Of a stretch of 64,000 bases of DNA, positions 11,629-23,153 are shown in pieces. Positions within the stretch are counted from its first letter, which is position 1, and each line of letters opens with the position of its first letter. The translations under genes and the position numbers were made by a program. The notes under the pieces are model-generated. The model did no database searches. It was not told the DNA's origin and saw only the letters and a list, made by a program, of their open reading frames with translations. The stretch covers positions 48,375,285 through 48,439,284 of the forward strand of contig CM028326.1 of NCBI GenBank assembly GCA_016647705.1. The letters are read 5' to 3'. The stretch is from Eucommia ulmoides (lineage: Eukaryota; Streptophyta; Magnoliopsida; Garryales; Eucommiaceae).

Positions 11629-11985
11629 TCAGAGAAAGTACATTTTTCTTTTCTCCTCGTTCCTTTCCCAGAGCTTGTACATCTTTATTTTCAGCACGCC
11701 ATTGTAGGTCTTATGAAAATGGACTTGGGCTCGCAACTCGTTGATCTCTTTTTGTGCCAGCCACAAATGACCACAGAGCTCATGGAGCTGGGATATTGCA
11801 CAGAAATGAGTGGAATCAAGGAAGGCGAAGATTGCACAGGAATCTTCTATTGTACGAAACCATGGGTGCTCTTTGTTGAGAGTTTTGGGCATCATCATGT
11901 GTTCTTGAAAGCGATACCCTACCTTCACCTTTTTTTTCCTCTCTGCTTGAACAACATCAAAGATATCAAAGGCTAATGATGATGA
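11629..11985 (-). CDS. Unrecognised short ORF, possibly part of a decayed transposon
   Basis: A minus-strand frame starting MASSSLAFDIFDVVQAERK at about 11985 runs about 119 residues to a stop at 11629; the frame is also open upstream with a hydrophobic stretch. The middle (HFCAISQLHELCGHLWLAQ) and the basic C-terminus match no family I recognise. It follows the decayed ORF at 12433-14800 on the same strand and may belong to the same element. Random occurrence is possible: the overlapping plus-strand frame is also open for 139 codons. Confidence 0.25.
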   Translation of the reverse strand, partial: SSSLAFDIFDVVQAERKKKVKVGYRFQEHMMMPKTLNKEHPWFRTIEDSCAIFAFLDSTHFCAISQLHELCGHLWLAQKEINELRAQVHFHKTYNGVLKIKMYKLWERNEEKRKMYFL

Positions 11986-12432
11986 GGCCATAACTGATAT
12001 GAGAAAGAAGGAAATAGAAGGAAGAAAATGAAAGAAGATTAACAGAAGAAGAAAAAGCATGAAGAAACATCAAGAACATTTGGCTTTAAATAACCAAACC
12101 ATTGTTCATAAAATGACAAAAAGGACAAAACCAAATCATCAAAATATTTATGACGAATGAAATAAAATGACAGCAACAAATATCGAGATAAAAGCAATAG
12201 TTTCCAAGACCAAATACGGCGGTTATTTAAAGCAAGTTATAATTACAAAGTGTCATGCTTACAAGTCTGATAAAGATAAGAAATTGAAAAGACAGTCAAC
12301 TAATCAAACAGTGCCTGGCTGGTCTATGTTATCTAGCAGAGGTGTGACATGAAGTTCAATATGCACTGAGGTTAATTCGTTGGGCAAAAGCTGAGCTTGG
12401 TTAGAGTTAGGCTAAGCTTGATCAGAGGAAGG

Positions 12433-14800
12433 CTAGTCAAAAAGGTACATTGTAGCTAACTCATTAAAAGTTGGAACTATTGGAAGAAGAAGTGGATTTG
12501 CTGCAATAGGACCTAAGAGATCTGCACTTGGCAGCCCTGCAGGAGTAGAGCAGGGTTCCTTTTTATCTTCTGGTACCAACTGGTCCAGGAAGGCAAGGTC
12601 TAACTCAGGATTTATTTGTCGTACCTGCACTCAACAGTATTTAAAGCTAACCAGTTGAATACTCTTTTTGAGTGAGTAAAATTGCTCTAACAGTTCCTGA
12701 ATCCCATCTTTATGCTCAGCTTTCTTCTACTTCATTTCCATAGACAGCTCTACTATTGTCTTAGCCTGGTTGGATGACTTTGCTTCGAGAGTTGTTGACT
12801 TTACTTCAAGAGTTGCACTCTTTAGCTTCTCTGAGCTTAGCTTATTAGAGATCAGCTCTTTTTATCTTCCTAGATGCTGGAGGGCATCAACCTTTATGTC
12901 TATCTTAGTCTTCATCAGATCAAGATCAGATTGCCATTTGTTGAGCTTTTCTATTAATGAAAGGTTCTCAGTTTACAGCCTGCTACTCTTAGTCCGAAGC
13001 CTTGTGTTCTCATTAATCCTGATTGCTACTTTGAAGAAACTCATACTGAGTACGGGTAGCCTGCAGATCAACCTCAGATTTTTCTTCAAAAGACCTCTAC
13101 AGTGCTAATTCGGTCTCAAGAGAAACCCTATTCTCTTGCAAAGCTCGGAGATCTTCTTCTAGCCAGATGGATTAATTCAGCTGGTGCATGAGCTGGGTAT
13201 CCAGTTCAGCTGTATCATCTGAACTACCTTCCAAGGTAGAGGATAGGTGGATGCTCTGTAATATTGCTAAATTTGTTTAGAATCTCATGCAGCACATCAG
13301 ATAATATATAAAATCGATTTGTAAAAGAAAAATCAGGATAGGTAAATGAAATGATGAAGACTACCTGAAGGATTGCACAAACAAGAGTTCGGAAGAGCTC
13401 TGCACAACTACGTTTGTCGATTTTAGAGCGACTATTATCCTAGGACTGCTTAAAAAGTGTCTAAATAGCATTGTCAAAGATCTCTTGATTGTTCAGAACT
13501 GATGGCCTTGCCTTTTTAAGCAGTTGACATATTTGCTCTCGAAAAATCCCTAGCAAGCTTGCACATATAGAGCTACCAAGACTAGAGGCTAAGGAAGATG
13601 AAAGAGATTGAACGCAAATTGTTGTGGCCTCAAAGACTTAGACGATAGTGGTCCCGGCTTCTCGAGTAACCAATTCCAACCCATGAATCTTGGTAGAGAC
13701 TGGAACACGAGTGCTAGGGATAGGAACAGACACTATTCCACGTCGCCTTCTACTCAAAGGTTGCAAATCATCAGAGTATGGCGATATAGGAAGGATGGGT
13801 GGAGGAGCTCGTGGCTAAGAATGTTTGGTAGGAACCACAGTAGGCTGAGGTATAGTGGTAGGCTCGGTTGATTATAAGACTTTCTTAGGCGCTCTCTTCC
13901 TCTCTCCAAAAGCCAAATCATGTAATTGGTTTATCTGAGTCTTATCTATCTTCATATTTGGAGGCACAAAGGGTTTGTATAAAACTCTTGATAGGGTCAA
14001 TCTTTTAGCGTCAAGAGTTTCTCCAATTGATCAATGACCTTTGTTGTTAGACGAAATCTTTAGCAAGCACTTTTACCTGTACAACATGATTTGTGAAGAA
14101 ATGAGGATACCACAGAAGCAAGAGTAGTAAATTAAGGTTAGAAACAATAAAAATAGAAAGAGAAAATTACTCAGGAAATTGAAACGTCGCAGTACAACTG
14201 AGGGTCGCTCCATCTCCTCGGAGGAAAATTCCCAGTTCCCTTTGAAGAATAGATAACAATTATTCCAATCCTTTACGGCATATGGGAGGTTAGTGAGGAA
14301 GGTAACTGTTTGATAGCAGAATAGTAAACCCTCCAGGTGTCTTGATGGAATTTAAGAAAGCACATACTACTTACTATTTCTATGGGTAAGGGCACGTTAT
14401 TCAAATAAGAGAGTACAAGAGCACCCATGATTTGACAAAACCAGTAAGGAACTAGTTAGCCTGGGGTGATTTCTAATTGATGGAATAAATTACGTAGGAA
14501 TGGGGTGAAAGGAAGTCTAAGACCGTATTCAAACTTCCATACAAAGAATCATATTTCATCCTTTTTGCAAGAATAGGGGTGCTCATTTTCTGAACGAACC
14601 CTAATTTCAACTAAGGAATGAATGCCGAATGTATTTCGGAATGATTCGAGCCATCTCTAGTTAAAATCACTCGCACCATGATCTCTCCAGTTAATTAGGG
14701 AATCGGTAGATGAACGATCCCTAGATGTTGTCACTTTCTCAGAAAGAGATGTTGACGATGAACCAACCTCTGCTAAACTAAGTGGAGGAGTAGAGGCCAT
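12433..14800 (-). pseudogene. Decayed extra ORF of a Tat-type element (PF04195-like)
   Basis: The minus strand starts MASTPPLSLAEVGSSSTSLS (ATG at 14798-14800), followed by a conserved core readable despite stops: RLPFTPFLRNLFHQLEITPG, then MGALVLSYLNNVPLPIEIV. This layout (polar N-terminus, then P-F-x-x-x-L with a surface-spacing core) resembles the plant 'putative gypsy type transposon' domain PF04195. Further on come a proline-rich stretch, a coiled coil (LEEDLRALQENRVSLETELA) and a C-terminal segment ending at 12433. Several stops and frameshifts show it is dead. In Tat/Retand elements such ORFs lie antisense between pol and the 3' LTR, which fits the LTR-like sequence at about 15300-15500 on the other strand. 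Confidence 0.55.
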
Positions 14801-15299
14801 TATCTAAGTAGAATATTCGGGGAAAGATGAAAGAGAACTACGCGAAAAGGAAATCAAGCAATTGAATGCAAGAAGAAAACTTACACGAAGATAATGATCT
14901 TTCGTCTCGCCTCGTCGAATCGCCATGAAAGTTAGGACAGAAAATGAAGTGGGGGAAATTCCATCCCAGGATATTTGGAAGCCAGAGTTGAGATGATGCG
15001 TCGGATCGAGTAGTAAAATCCAACCCGAAAGAAATTATCTGAGAGTTGTCCATGGGCCGACTATGTTGATGGCCCAAATATGGTAGATTTGGTATGTTAA
15101 GGAAGCTCAACCATGTTTGGGCTAATCTGTATTAGAATAAGGTCTCCTAATAGGGGCTCGATCACCAATAAGTCAGACCAATAGGTGAACATTGAGAAGT
15201 TATATAACATCACCCACGATCCACCATGCATGCAGGTATAACTATTAAACGTCCCATAGTAGGATCATGGACAGCCTTCATGGAGATTAAAAGGGGAAC

Positions 15300-15326
15300 G
15301 TAGGGGGAGTGGTGGAAATAAAAGGG

Positions 15327-15360
<34 letters not shown>

Positions 15361-15500
15361 GAGACAGGTACTAGGTAATATTATTACGTTTTTACAAACA
15401 GAAAGCTTTTTACCATAAACAGACGGACTTATTCTCACGCCGGAGGTTCTTTAACCGGCACCACACCGGTGTCCCTTGGAGTTACCTGGTTTGGCAGGTT
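15300..15500 (+). repeat. Possible remnant of a Tat-type LTR end
   Basis: Contains a TA repeat (15330-15356), then ACTTATTCTCACGCCGGAGG and GGCACCACACCGGTGTCCCT near 15430-15475, the GC-rich style often seen at the end of Tat/Retand LTRs. No partner LTR or primer site was found in the window. Confidence 0.3.
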
Positions 15501-15909
15501 CAAATTGTTGGGGATTTTTTTGACAACGTCACTTAATATTGTTATAACTATATTTGATACTGACGTTTTTTATAATATGTTCTAAATACGAATCTAGTTA
15601 TAATAATATAACTAAATTTAGAAAATCTAGATAAAAATGTGATATTACTCTTCGGCTCAATATAAAGTAGTCCCAATTCTCTTTTTTAAAATAAAAAGTT
15701 TTGGGGTTTTTTTTTTTTTTTTTGTTATTTATAGTTGAAATTATGATAAAAATATACTATTATATTAGAGATAGTTGATGGGAGGTCCTAATGATGACAC
15801 TAATTTAATAGAAAATTGCAAATAAAATAACTACTTTAATTTTAGTTCTATCTATTAGAGTTTATAGAAACACTAATATTCCGATTAGGATTGCGTTATT
15901 GCCTGCCGC
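15500..15909. other. AT-rich spacer
   Basis: No gene or repeat family recognised. It includes a T-run at 15706-15723. The last five bases GCCGC (15905-15909) are the left target duplication of element B. Confidence 0.5.
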
Positions 15910-17347
15910 TAATAGGTGTGATCTACCTATCTATATTCAAACCGAACTAAGTTAGTTTTCTAGCGTTTTTATAGTATTTTATTACCTTTTAATTAGTTTT
16001 TATTCTTTTTGTATAAATCAGGTGTGTGGGGTGAAAAGGTAGGAAAACGGAGCATGAACAATCAGATCGGACCAAGAACGGTCGAAGAACGGTGGAAAAA
16101 TAAGCAAAGAGGCAATATTTTGAAAAGAAGCGCACCACCATGGCATCTAGACTTCTGTCACAGTGGTGAAAATGTAGAGAGGACAAAATCTTGTTGGATA
16201 TCCACCGCCGCAGCGAAGAGATCCATCGCTGCGGCGGTAAAACTGCAGGATGGTCACCAATTCCACCGCTGTCTTTACCGCCTAGGTGATCACTTAACCA
16301 ACCTACTCATCGCCGCGGCGATGAATCCCACCTCCGCGGCAGTCATCTCTGCACAGATTAGATATTTTTGTGGATATTTATCCTATTTGATCCATCATCC
16401 TTCCTCATTTTTTGGTCTTTCTTGCATGCTACCACCCTTAGAATATAACTAGGGGTAGGTTGAGGAGTTTTAGAGGGATATCTCACATTCCGAAGGAGAA
16501 GAAGAAGGTGAAGCGATCGTTGAATGGTTCAAGCGCCAAATCCTTGGATATAGGCTAAGTTCTTCGGTTTCTTCCTTTATTTATTTAACTTAGGAATTTG
16601 TGAGCATGTTTAGCTCGTGCTTTATTGTAAATATGGTTATGGAAGTTAGTTAAACGTGGTTTGTTTAAGGATTAACAATAAATTTATAAATACGTGATTC
16701 ATATGATTTCGGTGTTTCGTTTATGATTGTTCTTTGAAGTTTGATTGTGTTTATCGTGTTTCTATGCATATATGCTAGTTTAGATATATTGAGAATACAA
16801 GGTTTAACACTTGGGAGAGATAACCCCGGATTCGGACTAGGTTAAACACAACACGATGATCCAATAACCCGGGAGGGAGTTGGAGAGTATGCAATCGATG
16901 ACGTTGGGGAAAGACTCACATGACCTAGGGTCGTTAAGACATTGAGAGGGACTTCTTCATTGACATGAAGTTTTGTATTCTCTCGTCTTACACTCGGGAG
17001 AGGTGGCGGAAGAGTTTACAAATCGAGATTATCAAATAGGTTGAACACCGTAAACGTAAGTCAAACAAGATCGAACACATGTTTGTAAACCAAGTTAATC
17101 CCTAGACAATTATTTTCCCTAAAACATATCATATTAGTATAGATTAATTTAGGTTATATTAGTTTAGTTAATATAAATTTTATACATTTTTTTTAGCCTA
17201 GATAAAATTAGGTCATGATAAACACGGTACTCGGTAATAACGACAACCATTCCCTGTGGACACGATAATCCTTACTCTCCCCACCTTTACTAAAATCTGA
17301 CCTCGTACACTTGTGAGTGAAAGTAGCGACATATTTACGCGCTACCA
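15910..17347 (+). repeat. 5' LTR of element B
   Basis: Begins TAATAGGTGTG (TG start mutated to TA) and ends GCTACCA. A clustered series of GC-rich inverted repeats fills U3 at about 16130-16345, including a perfect 13-bp stem at 16204-16216/16226-16238. It has a single copy of the 200-bp block. Confidence 0.9.
16204..16238. repeat. 13-bp perfect inverted repeat in LTR U3
   Basis: Arms ACCGCCGCAGCGA (16204-16216) and TCGCTGCGGCGGT (16226-16238) with a 9-nt loop. It is one of several hairpin-forming units in this U3. Confidence 0.85.
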
Positions 17348-17353
17348 AGTTTT

Positions 17354-17372
17354 TGGCGCCGTTGTCGAGGAT
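17354..17372 (+). other. Primer binding site for tRNA-Asp, element B
   Basis: TGGCGCCGTTGTCGAGGAT, two mismatches to the recalled tRNA-Asp complement. A second site-like copy with the same ACCAAGTTTTTGG lead-in lies at 17405-17434, so the LTR end and primer site look duplicated. Confidence 0.88.
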
Positions 17373-19222
17373 TGTGTTTGTCGTATTCTGTTTTCGACAA
17401 TTGCCACCAAGTTTTTGGAGACGTTACTGAGGATTGGGTTATTGTCGAGTAAATGACCCAATTTTACTTTAGGCATTTCTTTTGTATATAATTTTTGTTT
17501 TGTAGTTTTGTTTTTATTTCTTATGCAAGGTACTTGGAGATGTTAGATCGCCAGGTATTTATGCATTCCTTTTAACGGGATTTCGAGCCATTTTATAGTG
17601 CGTGGCCATGCACATAAGCTGGTGAGGCGTGTCATTGAAAGATCGAGCCAAACAAAGCAAAACCTCGCCAAGCTTAAGGGCGTTCCGAGTATGTCGGGCT
17701 GAGGACATTAAACCACGTGCTTCTTGGGAGGTAACCCATGGTCAAAAAAATAAAATAAATTCGTCACAGTCGAATTCATTCGGAGGTGAGATTCTCTCGC
17801 CGCCCAGGTACGTGTTCTAAACCCCCTTTATTAGCATACTTTAATTTCATATGTAGAGAATAATGATTGGGTCACTGAGGACACTGTTCGTTTCAAGTTT
17901 GGCAGGGATGTGTAGGATATTAGTATATTTTACTGTGTTACCGTATTGCATGTTTGTTTAGGTTAGTTTGTGTTTATTTGTTGTTGTTGTGTGCATGCTG
18001 AGTTTTGCGTTTATCTGGGCTGTTACCCGATGATGATATTACCTCTTGGTTGTTTTTGAGGTCAAGGGTAATACCCATGCATGTATGTTCTGTATGCTTG
18101 ACAATGCGTTTTGGTGAAAATTATTATAGATCCTAATTTACACGAGCATATAAACTTAATGTATTTCTATTCATATGATTTGAGACAAATTATCGATTAG
18201 CCAAATTCATGACAATTAAGGATTTTAGAACCTAATTGAGGGGAAGCTTGAGGCAAAATCCTAGGCAAGGTAGTTCAGGAGATGTGATTTAGGCATTCGT
18301 TTTGTCGCTTGAGCCTTTTTAAGCCTACCTTGTAACATGTTTATCCCTCGTTACCTTGTCGAAGCCTTAATGTCAATTCAATTCTGAAAATATAAACAAA
18401 TACCCTGGCCAGTTGATATTTTTCTAAACCTATATCATTGAATTTAAAGGCACATTTGAGTTAATCAAGTTAGCAGTTGCAAATGCCTCTTGATGTGAGC
18501 GGTTGGGTTTAGAGCGACTTCATATTGGTTCGGTATTCGAGTACTCACTTTTCATTTTTCGTTCGTTTTTACCACACCTGTGAAATCATAATAATTGAAT
18601 AAGTTTGGGGGTGTAGTACCTGAAATAAAAAATTACGTTTCTTTTGACAAGTACGTCGGTCTAAAATGTTTATTTAGAATTGTTTCCAATTTTTATATAG
18701 GGGTTCGAGAGTGAATGTGCCAAGCGTTGAGCTTTGGGTAACGTTAACCCAGTTTCTATTCCAAATTACCCTTGGCCAAATGTTCCAAAACCGAACCAAG
18801 CCCTAATGATCTTCATGAACTTCCAAACCTACATTAGTGGAGAGTGGACCCCAATCAGGCACATGGAAATCCTAGTCCTATACAGTTTAAGTCATGAGTT
18901 TCATTGGTAGATAATCCAATTCGGTCGTTGTATAGCTATATTATTGAGTCTCGCACAGACACAATAACAGGATCTAGAATGGCATTCACCATTACTGAAT
19001 GTCAAAATTCTAGAACACCACATGGGGCTATTTACCACCTGAACTCGACATAATTGGCAGTTGTTGAGGGGAAAATGACTTGATCATTAGAAGAATTCAA
19101 AACTCGCATATCATTATGTTTAGATTGTTTTTAGGTTGTTTGTTATTTAATTTAGTTGTGTTTTTCATTTTAGGGAGAGTGTTTTGCTCGAGGACTAACA
19201 AAATTCAAAGTTTGGGGGGATT
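17373..19222 (+). mobile_element. Non-coding internal region of element B
   Basis: Conserved with 4656-6520 block by block: GTGCGTGGCCA.GCACATAAG, GTGAGGCGTGTCATTGAAAG, CTTCTTGGGAGGTAACCCA, a GTTTATCTGGGC block, and the repeated AAGTTTGGGGG tracts at about 18601-18611 and 19208-19221. No ORF above about 65 codons fits a retroviral protein. The blocks resemble untranslated segments of Athila elements downstream of the coding region. Confidence 0.85.
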
Positions 19223-20625
19223 TGATAGGTGTGATCTACCTATATTTCCAAACCGAACTAAGTTAGTTTTTTAGTGTTTTCATAGTATTTTATTACGTTT
19301 TAATTAGTTTTTATTCTTTTTGTATAAATCAGGTATGTAGGGTGAAAATGTAGGAAAACGGAGCGTAAACAATCAGATTGAACAAACAACGGTGGAAAAA
19401 CAAGTAAGGAGGAAATATTCTGAAAAGAAGCCCAATGCCGCGGCGTCTAGACCTCCACCGCGGTGGTGCAAATGCAAAGAGGACCATATCTTGCTGGACA
19501 TCCACCGCCATAGCGGTAAGATCCACCACCACGGCGGTGAAACTGCAGGATGGCCACCAATTCCACGGCTGTCTTCACTGCCTAGGCGATCACTTAACCG
19601 ACCTACTCACTGCCGCGGCAGTCACCTCTGTACAGATTAGATATTTTTTTGAATATTTTCCCTATTTAATCCATCCTCCTCCCTCATTTTCAGTCTCTCT
19701 TACATACTACCACCCTTAGAACATATCTAGGGGTAGGTTGAGGAGTTTTAGAGGAAGATCTCACATTCCAAATGAAAAGAAGAAGGTGAAGCGATCGTTG
19801 AACGGTTCAAGTGCCAAATCCTCGGATATAGGCTAAGTTCTTCGGTTTCTTCTTTTATTTCTTTAACTTAGGAATTTGTGAACATGTTTAGCTCGTGCTT
19901 TATTGTAAATACGGTTATGGCCATTAGTTTAACGTGGTTTGTTTAGGTATTAACCATAAATTTATAAATATGTGATCCATATGATTTCGGTGTTTCATTT
20001 ATAATTGTTCTTCGAAGTTTGATTGTGTTTATCGTGTTTCTATGCATATATGCTAGTTTATATATATTGAGAATATGGGGTTTGACACTTAAGAGAGGTA
20101 ACCCCGGATTCGGACTAGGTTAAACACAACACGATGATTAAATAACCCGAGAGGGAGTTGGAGAGTATGCAATCAATGACGTTGGGGAAAGACTCACGTG
20201 ACCTACGGTCGTTAAGACATTGAGGGGGACTTCTTCATTGACACGAAATTGCGTATTCCCTCATCTTACACTCGGGAGAGGTGGCGGGGGAGTTTACGAA
20301 CCGCGTTTGTCAAATAGGTTGAACACCGTAAACGTAAATCAAACGAGATCGAACACATATTTGTAAACCAAGTTAATCCCTAGACAATTATTTTCCCTAA
20401 AACATCTCATATTAGTATAGATTAATTTAGGTTATATTAGTTTAGTTAATATAAATTTTATACATTCTTTTTAGCCTAGATAAAATTAGGTCATGATAAA
20501 CACGGTACTTGGTAATAACGACAACCAATCCCTGTGGACACCATAACCCCTACTCTCCCCACCGTTACTAAAACATGACCTCGTACACTTGCGAGTGAAA
20601 GTAGTGACGTATTTACATGCTACCA
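19223..20625 (+). repeat. 3' LTR of element B
   Basis: Begins TGATAGGTGTGATC after the polypurine tract and ends GCTACCA followed by the target duplication. U3 palindromes include CCACCGCGGTGG (19455-19466). Confidence 0.92.
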
Positions 20626-20630
20626 GCCGC

Positions 20631-21427
20631 CCTACCAAATCCAAAAGGTACACTTCTGTTTTAATGTTTCCACATTTGTCTATAATATATATATAACTAA
20701 AACATATACTAAAAAATAGTTACATGTGACTAAAAAATATACAAAAATAGTTACATATAACCCAAAAAAAAAAAATCTTGCAACCGATGGCCAGACTTTG
20801 ATGACCAGAGGTCTGAGGTGCGACGGCGGATAGCGCATGAAGGCGACATCGGCGACGTCGGCGACAAACGATGCAAACCTTAATTAGAAATATTCAATTC
20901 GATATATAAGCGATTGATAATGGAACTAAATTTCAAGTCAATACATAATTAAGAAATTTATAATGAAGTCAAAATGAAAATAGGATAAATTATAAATTAG
21001 AGTGTCTATTTATTGACCAATTATCCTATTATATTATACACTTGATATTTATTGCCCATGGAACATCTTCTGATTGCTTACAAAGATATAGTTCAAAATG
21101 AATGATCCAATAATGTATTATGACTTTAATCTGACATTCTGACTGAGAAACGAATCAAATATTAATTAATTTCAATTTAACCCGAAAGAAACGAGATCTA
21201 ATTAATTATGGTACATAACCTATTATTTAATATTGCATAATATATAAATTCTAAAAGATCTTGATCTAAATTTGATTCAAAACCGTTCTATTTATTAAGA
21301 TCTGAATTATAATAAATGCCCCAATAATACTATTATGATTTTAATATTGTAAGTTGATTGATTAATGGATCAATTCAGTTCAACCGATTCCTTTAAAAAT
21401 GAATGCGATTAATTAAAATTATATTAT
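20631..21427. other. AT-rich spacer
   Basis: No gene recognised. Repeated GTTACAT/TAACTA motifs at about 20680-20775 recall the palindromic AT-rich sequence at 61620-61985 in intron 3 of the mTERF gene. A short GC-rich stretch (20810-20880) follows. Confidence 0.5.
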
Positions 21428-22234
21428 TGTTGGTGTACCAAAGTGACAAACACCTCGAATATGGTCCAGTCAAAAACAGGTAAGTCCTCTTGTTGAGGTG
21501 GAGTTGCTGAGTTGGAAATAGAACTAGAATTTCTTCAAGTGAGCTGTAATTGACAACCCAGGGACTGACTTGCTAGAGTCCAGAGTCCTGCCCTTCAGGG
21601 AGCTGTACCTGCAAAAGGCCTGGTCGGGATTTATCCCGGCAAAGCCCCTCCAACATGAGAGTAAAAGTTCAGAGAAAAAAGATTATAGAAACGGGTCAAG
21701 TATGTAAATAACGTTTGAGCGTTACCTTGGGCTTACATTGCCCCTGGTATTTATAGGCGTTGGAGATGATTAACTTTACCTAATCAAGTCTAAGCATGGT
21801 TAATTAGGCAAAACCATGTATTTAGCCGATAATCCGGGGCGTTCGGGAGATAATCATTGGGCTTGGGCTTTCGGGTCCATTTAAAAAAGACCGCAAGCCT
21901 CTGCTAGGCTAATGGAAATGTTTTGGTGAAGAAACGCAGAGAGCTGAGGAGTTCTATAAGAGAAACGAACTGAAATGGTATGCCAGTTGAGAAAAACGGC
22001 TAAGTCCCTGAAGTTGACCATCTAGAGGCACGACACAGAGTTCTAGGCGTCAGTGTCCCTGCGAGGCACACTACTTCCTTCTGGGTACCAAGGAGATTCC
22101 AGGGAAGGAGTCTTGGTTGGCATATACTCCTGCGTTGCACTTTGGATTCCAGAATGTGGTCACGTCACGGTGATGGTGGAAACGTGGCTGGGGCCGTGGT
22201 GCTAAGTCGGTGATGCCCAAAAACACCCTAATCA
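21428..22234 (-). repeat. 3' LTR of the Tat-type element
   Basis: About 807 bp. On the plus strand it begins TGTTGGTGTACC, aligning with copies at 44895 and 48615. It contains a minus-strand TATA box (CCTATAAATACC, complement of 21746-21757), which agrees with a minus-strand element. Its right end is set by where similarity to 44895-45682 stops. Confidence 0.8.
21746..21757 (-). promoter_or_regulatory. TATA box in the Tat LTR
   Basis: The minus strand reads CCTATAAATACC. The same string is kept in the other two LTR copies (45209-45220 and 48931-48942), as expected of the Pol II promoter driving the genomic RNA. Confidence 0.65.
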
Positions 22235-22357
22235 GTTGGAACTGGCATCCCGGAGGCTTCAACACATGAAAGACGACCCCAAGGGACCAACGGTCTTCTG
22301 CTCGACAGTCTTTCAAGTGACCAACTTCTAGGCGATCTTTTCGAAAAGCGTTCCCAA

Positions 22358-22378
22358 GTGCCCCCCCCCCCCCCCCCC
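22358..22378. repeat. C homopolymer
   Basis: About twenty consecutive C between AGTG and TTGACG. The other copy of this region (near 49575) has only six. Confidence 0.9.
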
Positions 22379-22936
22379 TTGACGAACAGAGGCAGCACAT
22401 CAACCTGTTGGGGAATTTTATTTTTTTCAACTTTTGCCCCAGCTCACGGTTGGCAATTTCCCATGTGACGAAATTTTGAGCGATCACCCCCTAACATGCA
22501 TAATTCTAAATGGCTATTTTCTAGCCGTAAGCAAAAAATATTATGAGCAAATAAATTCTAGGTGACAACCCTCGAGAGGTAGAATTCTAAATGGCTATTT
22601 TCTAACCATTAGCAAATAATCTTTTGAGTGGAAAAATTATGGGTGACAACCCTCGACGGGCAAAATTCTGAACGACACTTTTCGAACCGTTAACAATCCT
22701 AGGTACGGACCGGCCTTTACTTCGGAGAATGCGACAAAAATGAACTCAAGAAGGGTACGAACGACAGACGGAGGGTCAAAAATTGGACAAGCAAAACAAT
22801 TGGGGGTTCCAGCGCACTAGGAAGTGCCCAGCCATGCTAGCCCGTTGTTTGACGCTACTTTCTCAAGCCATGAATTCCCCCCCCCTCCCCCCCGCGTATA
22901 CTGAGATCTTACCTCGTATTTTGTGCCCGTTTTCCT

Positions 22937-22945
22937 TATAAATAG
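22937..22945 (+). promoter_or_regulatory. TATA box for the antisense extra ORF
   Basis: TATAAATAG on the plus strand, about 215 bases upstream of the first ATG of the antisense ORF, with pyrimidine-rich sequence after it. The second copy of the region keeps the same box at 50099-50107. It points away from the element's own LTR promoter. Confidence 0.6.
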
Positions 22946-23153
22946 AGAGTTAAAGAGATTCATTCAAACACTTTCAAGTTTTCTAGGCGTTCTTTTTGAG
23001 AGATTTCTCTGCATGGTACTTTTTTTTTACTTATAAATATTTTCTCATATCTGCACCTCTAAATCTTCTCCTCCTTCTTCTAGGAGAAACTCAGGGAGAA
23101 ACTCAAGCTTTTAGCGTGTCGGAGTGAGCTTACCCTGCTCCCGAGGACGCAGA

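Larger units (their letters stand above)
15910..20625 (+). mobile_element. Element B: complete non-autonomous Athila-like LTR retrotransposon
   Basis: A 4.7-kb element with LTRs of 1438 and 1403 bp, a tRNA-Asp primer site, a polypurine tract (AAAGTTTGGGGGGA, 19208-19221) and perfect 5-bp target duplications GCCGC at 15905-15909 and 20626-20630. The 1.9-kb interior is homologous to that of element A but has no gag or pol, so it depends on an autonomous relative. The two LTRs are visibly very similar apart from small indels, so it is one of the younger insertions here. Confidence 0.93.

Noticed and set aside
11557-11976. 139-codon plus-strand ORF
   Set aside because: It overlaps the minus-strand frame at 11629-11985; composition and the neighbouring minus-strand coding remnant favour neither as a proven gene, and the plus frame has no recognisable motif.
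16009-16452. 147-codon plus-strand ORF
   Set aside because: It lies entirely in the LTR of element B, and its length comes from the GC-rich palindrome array; related LTRs do not keep the frame.
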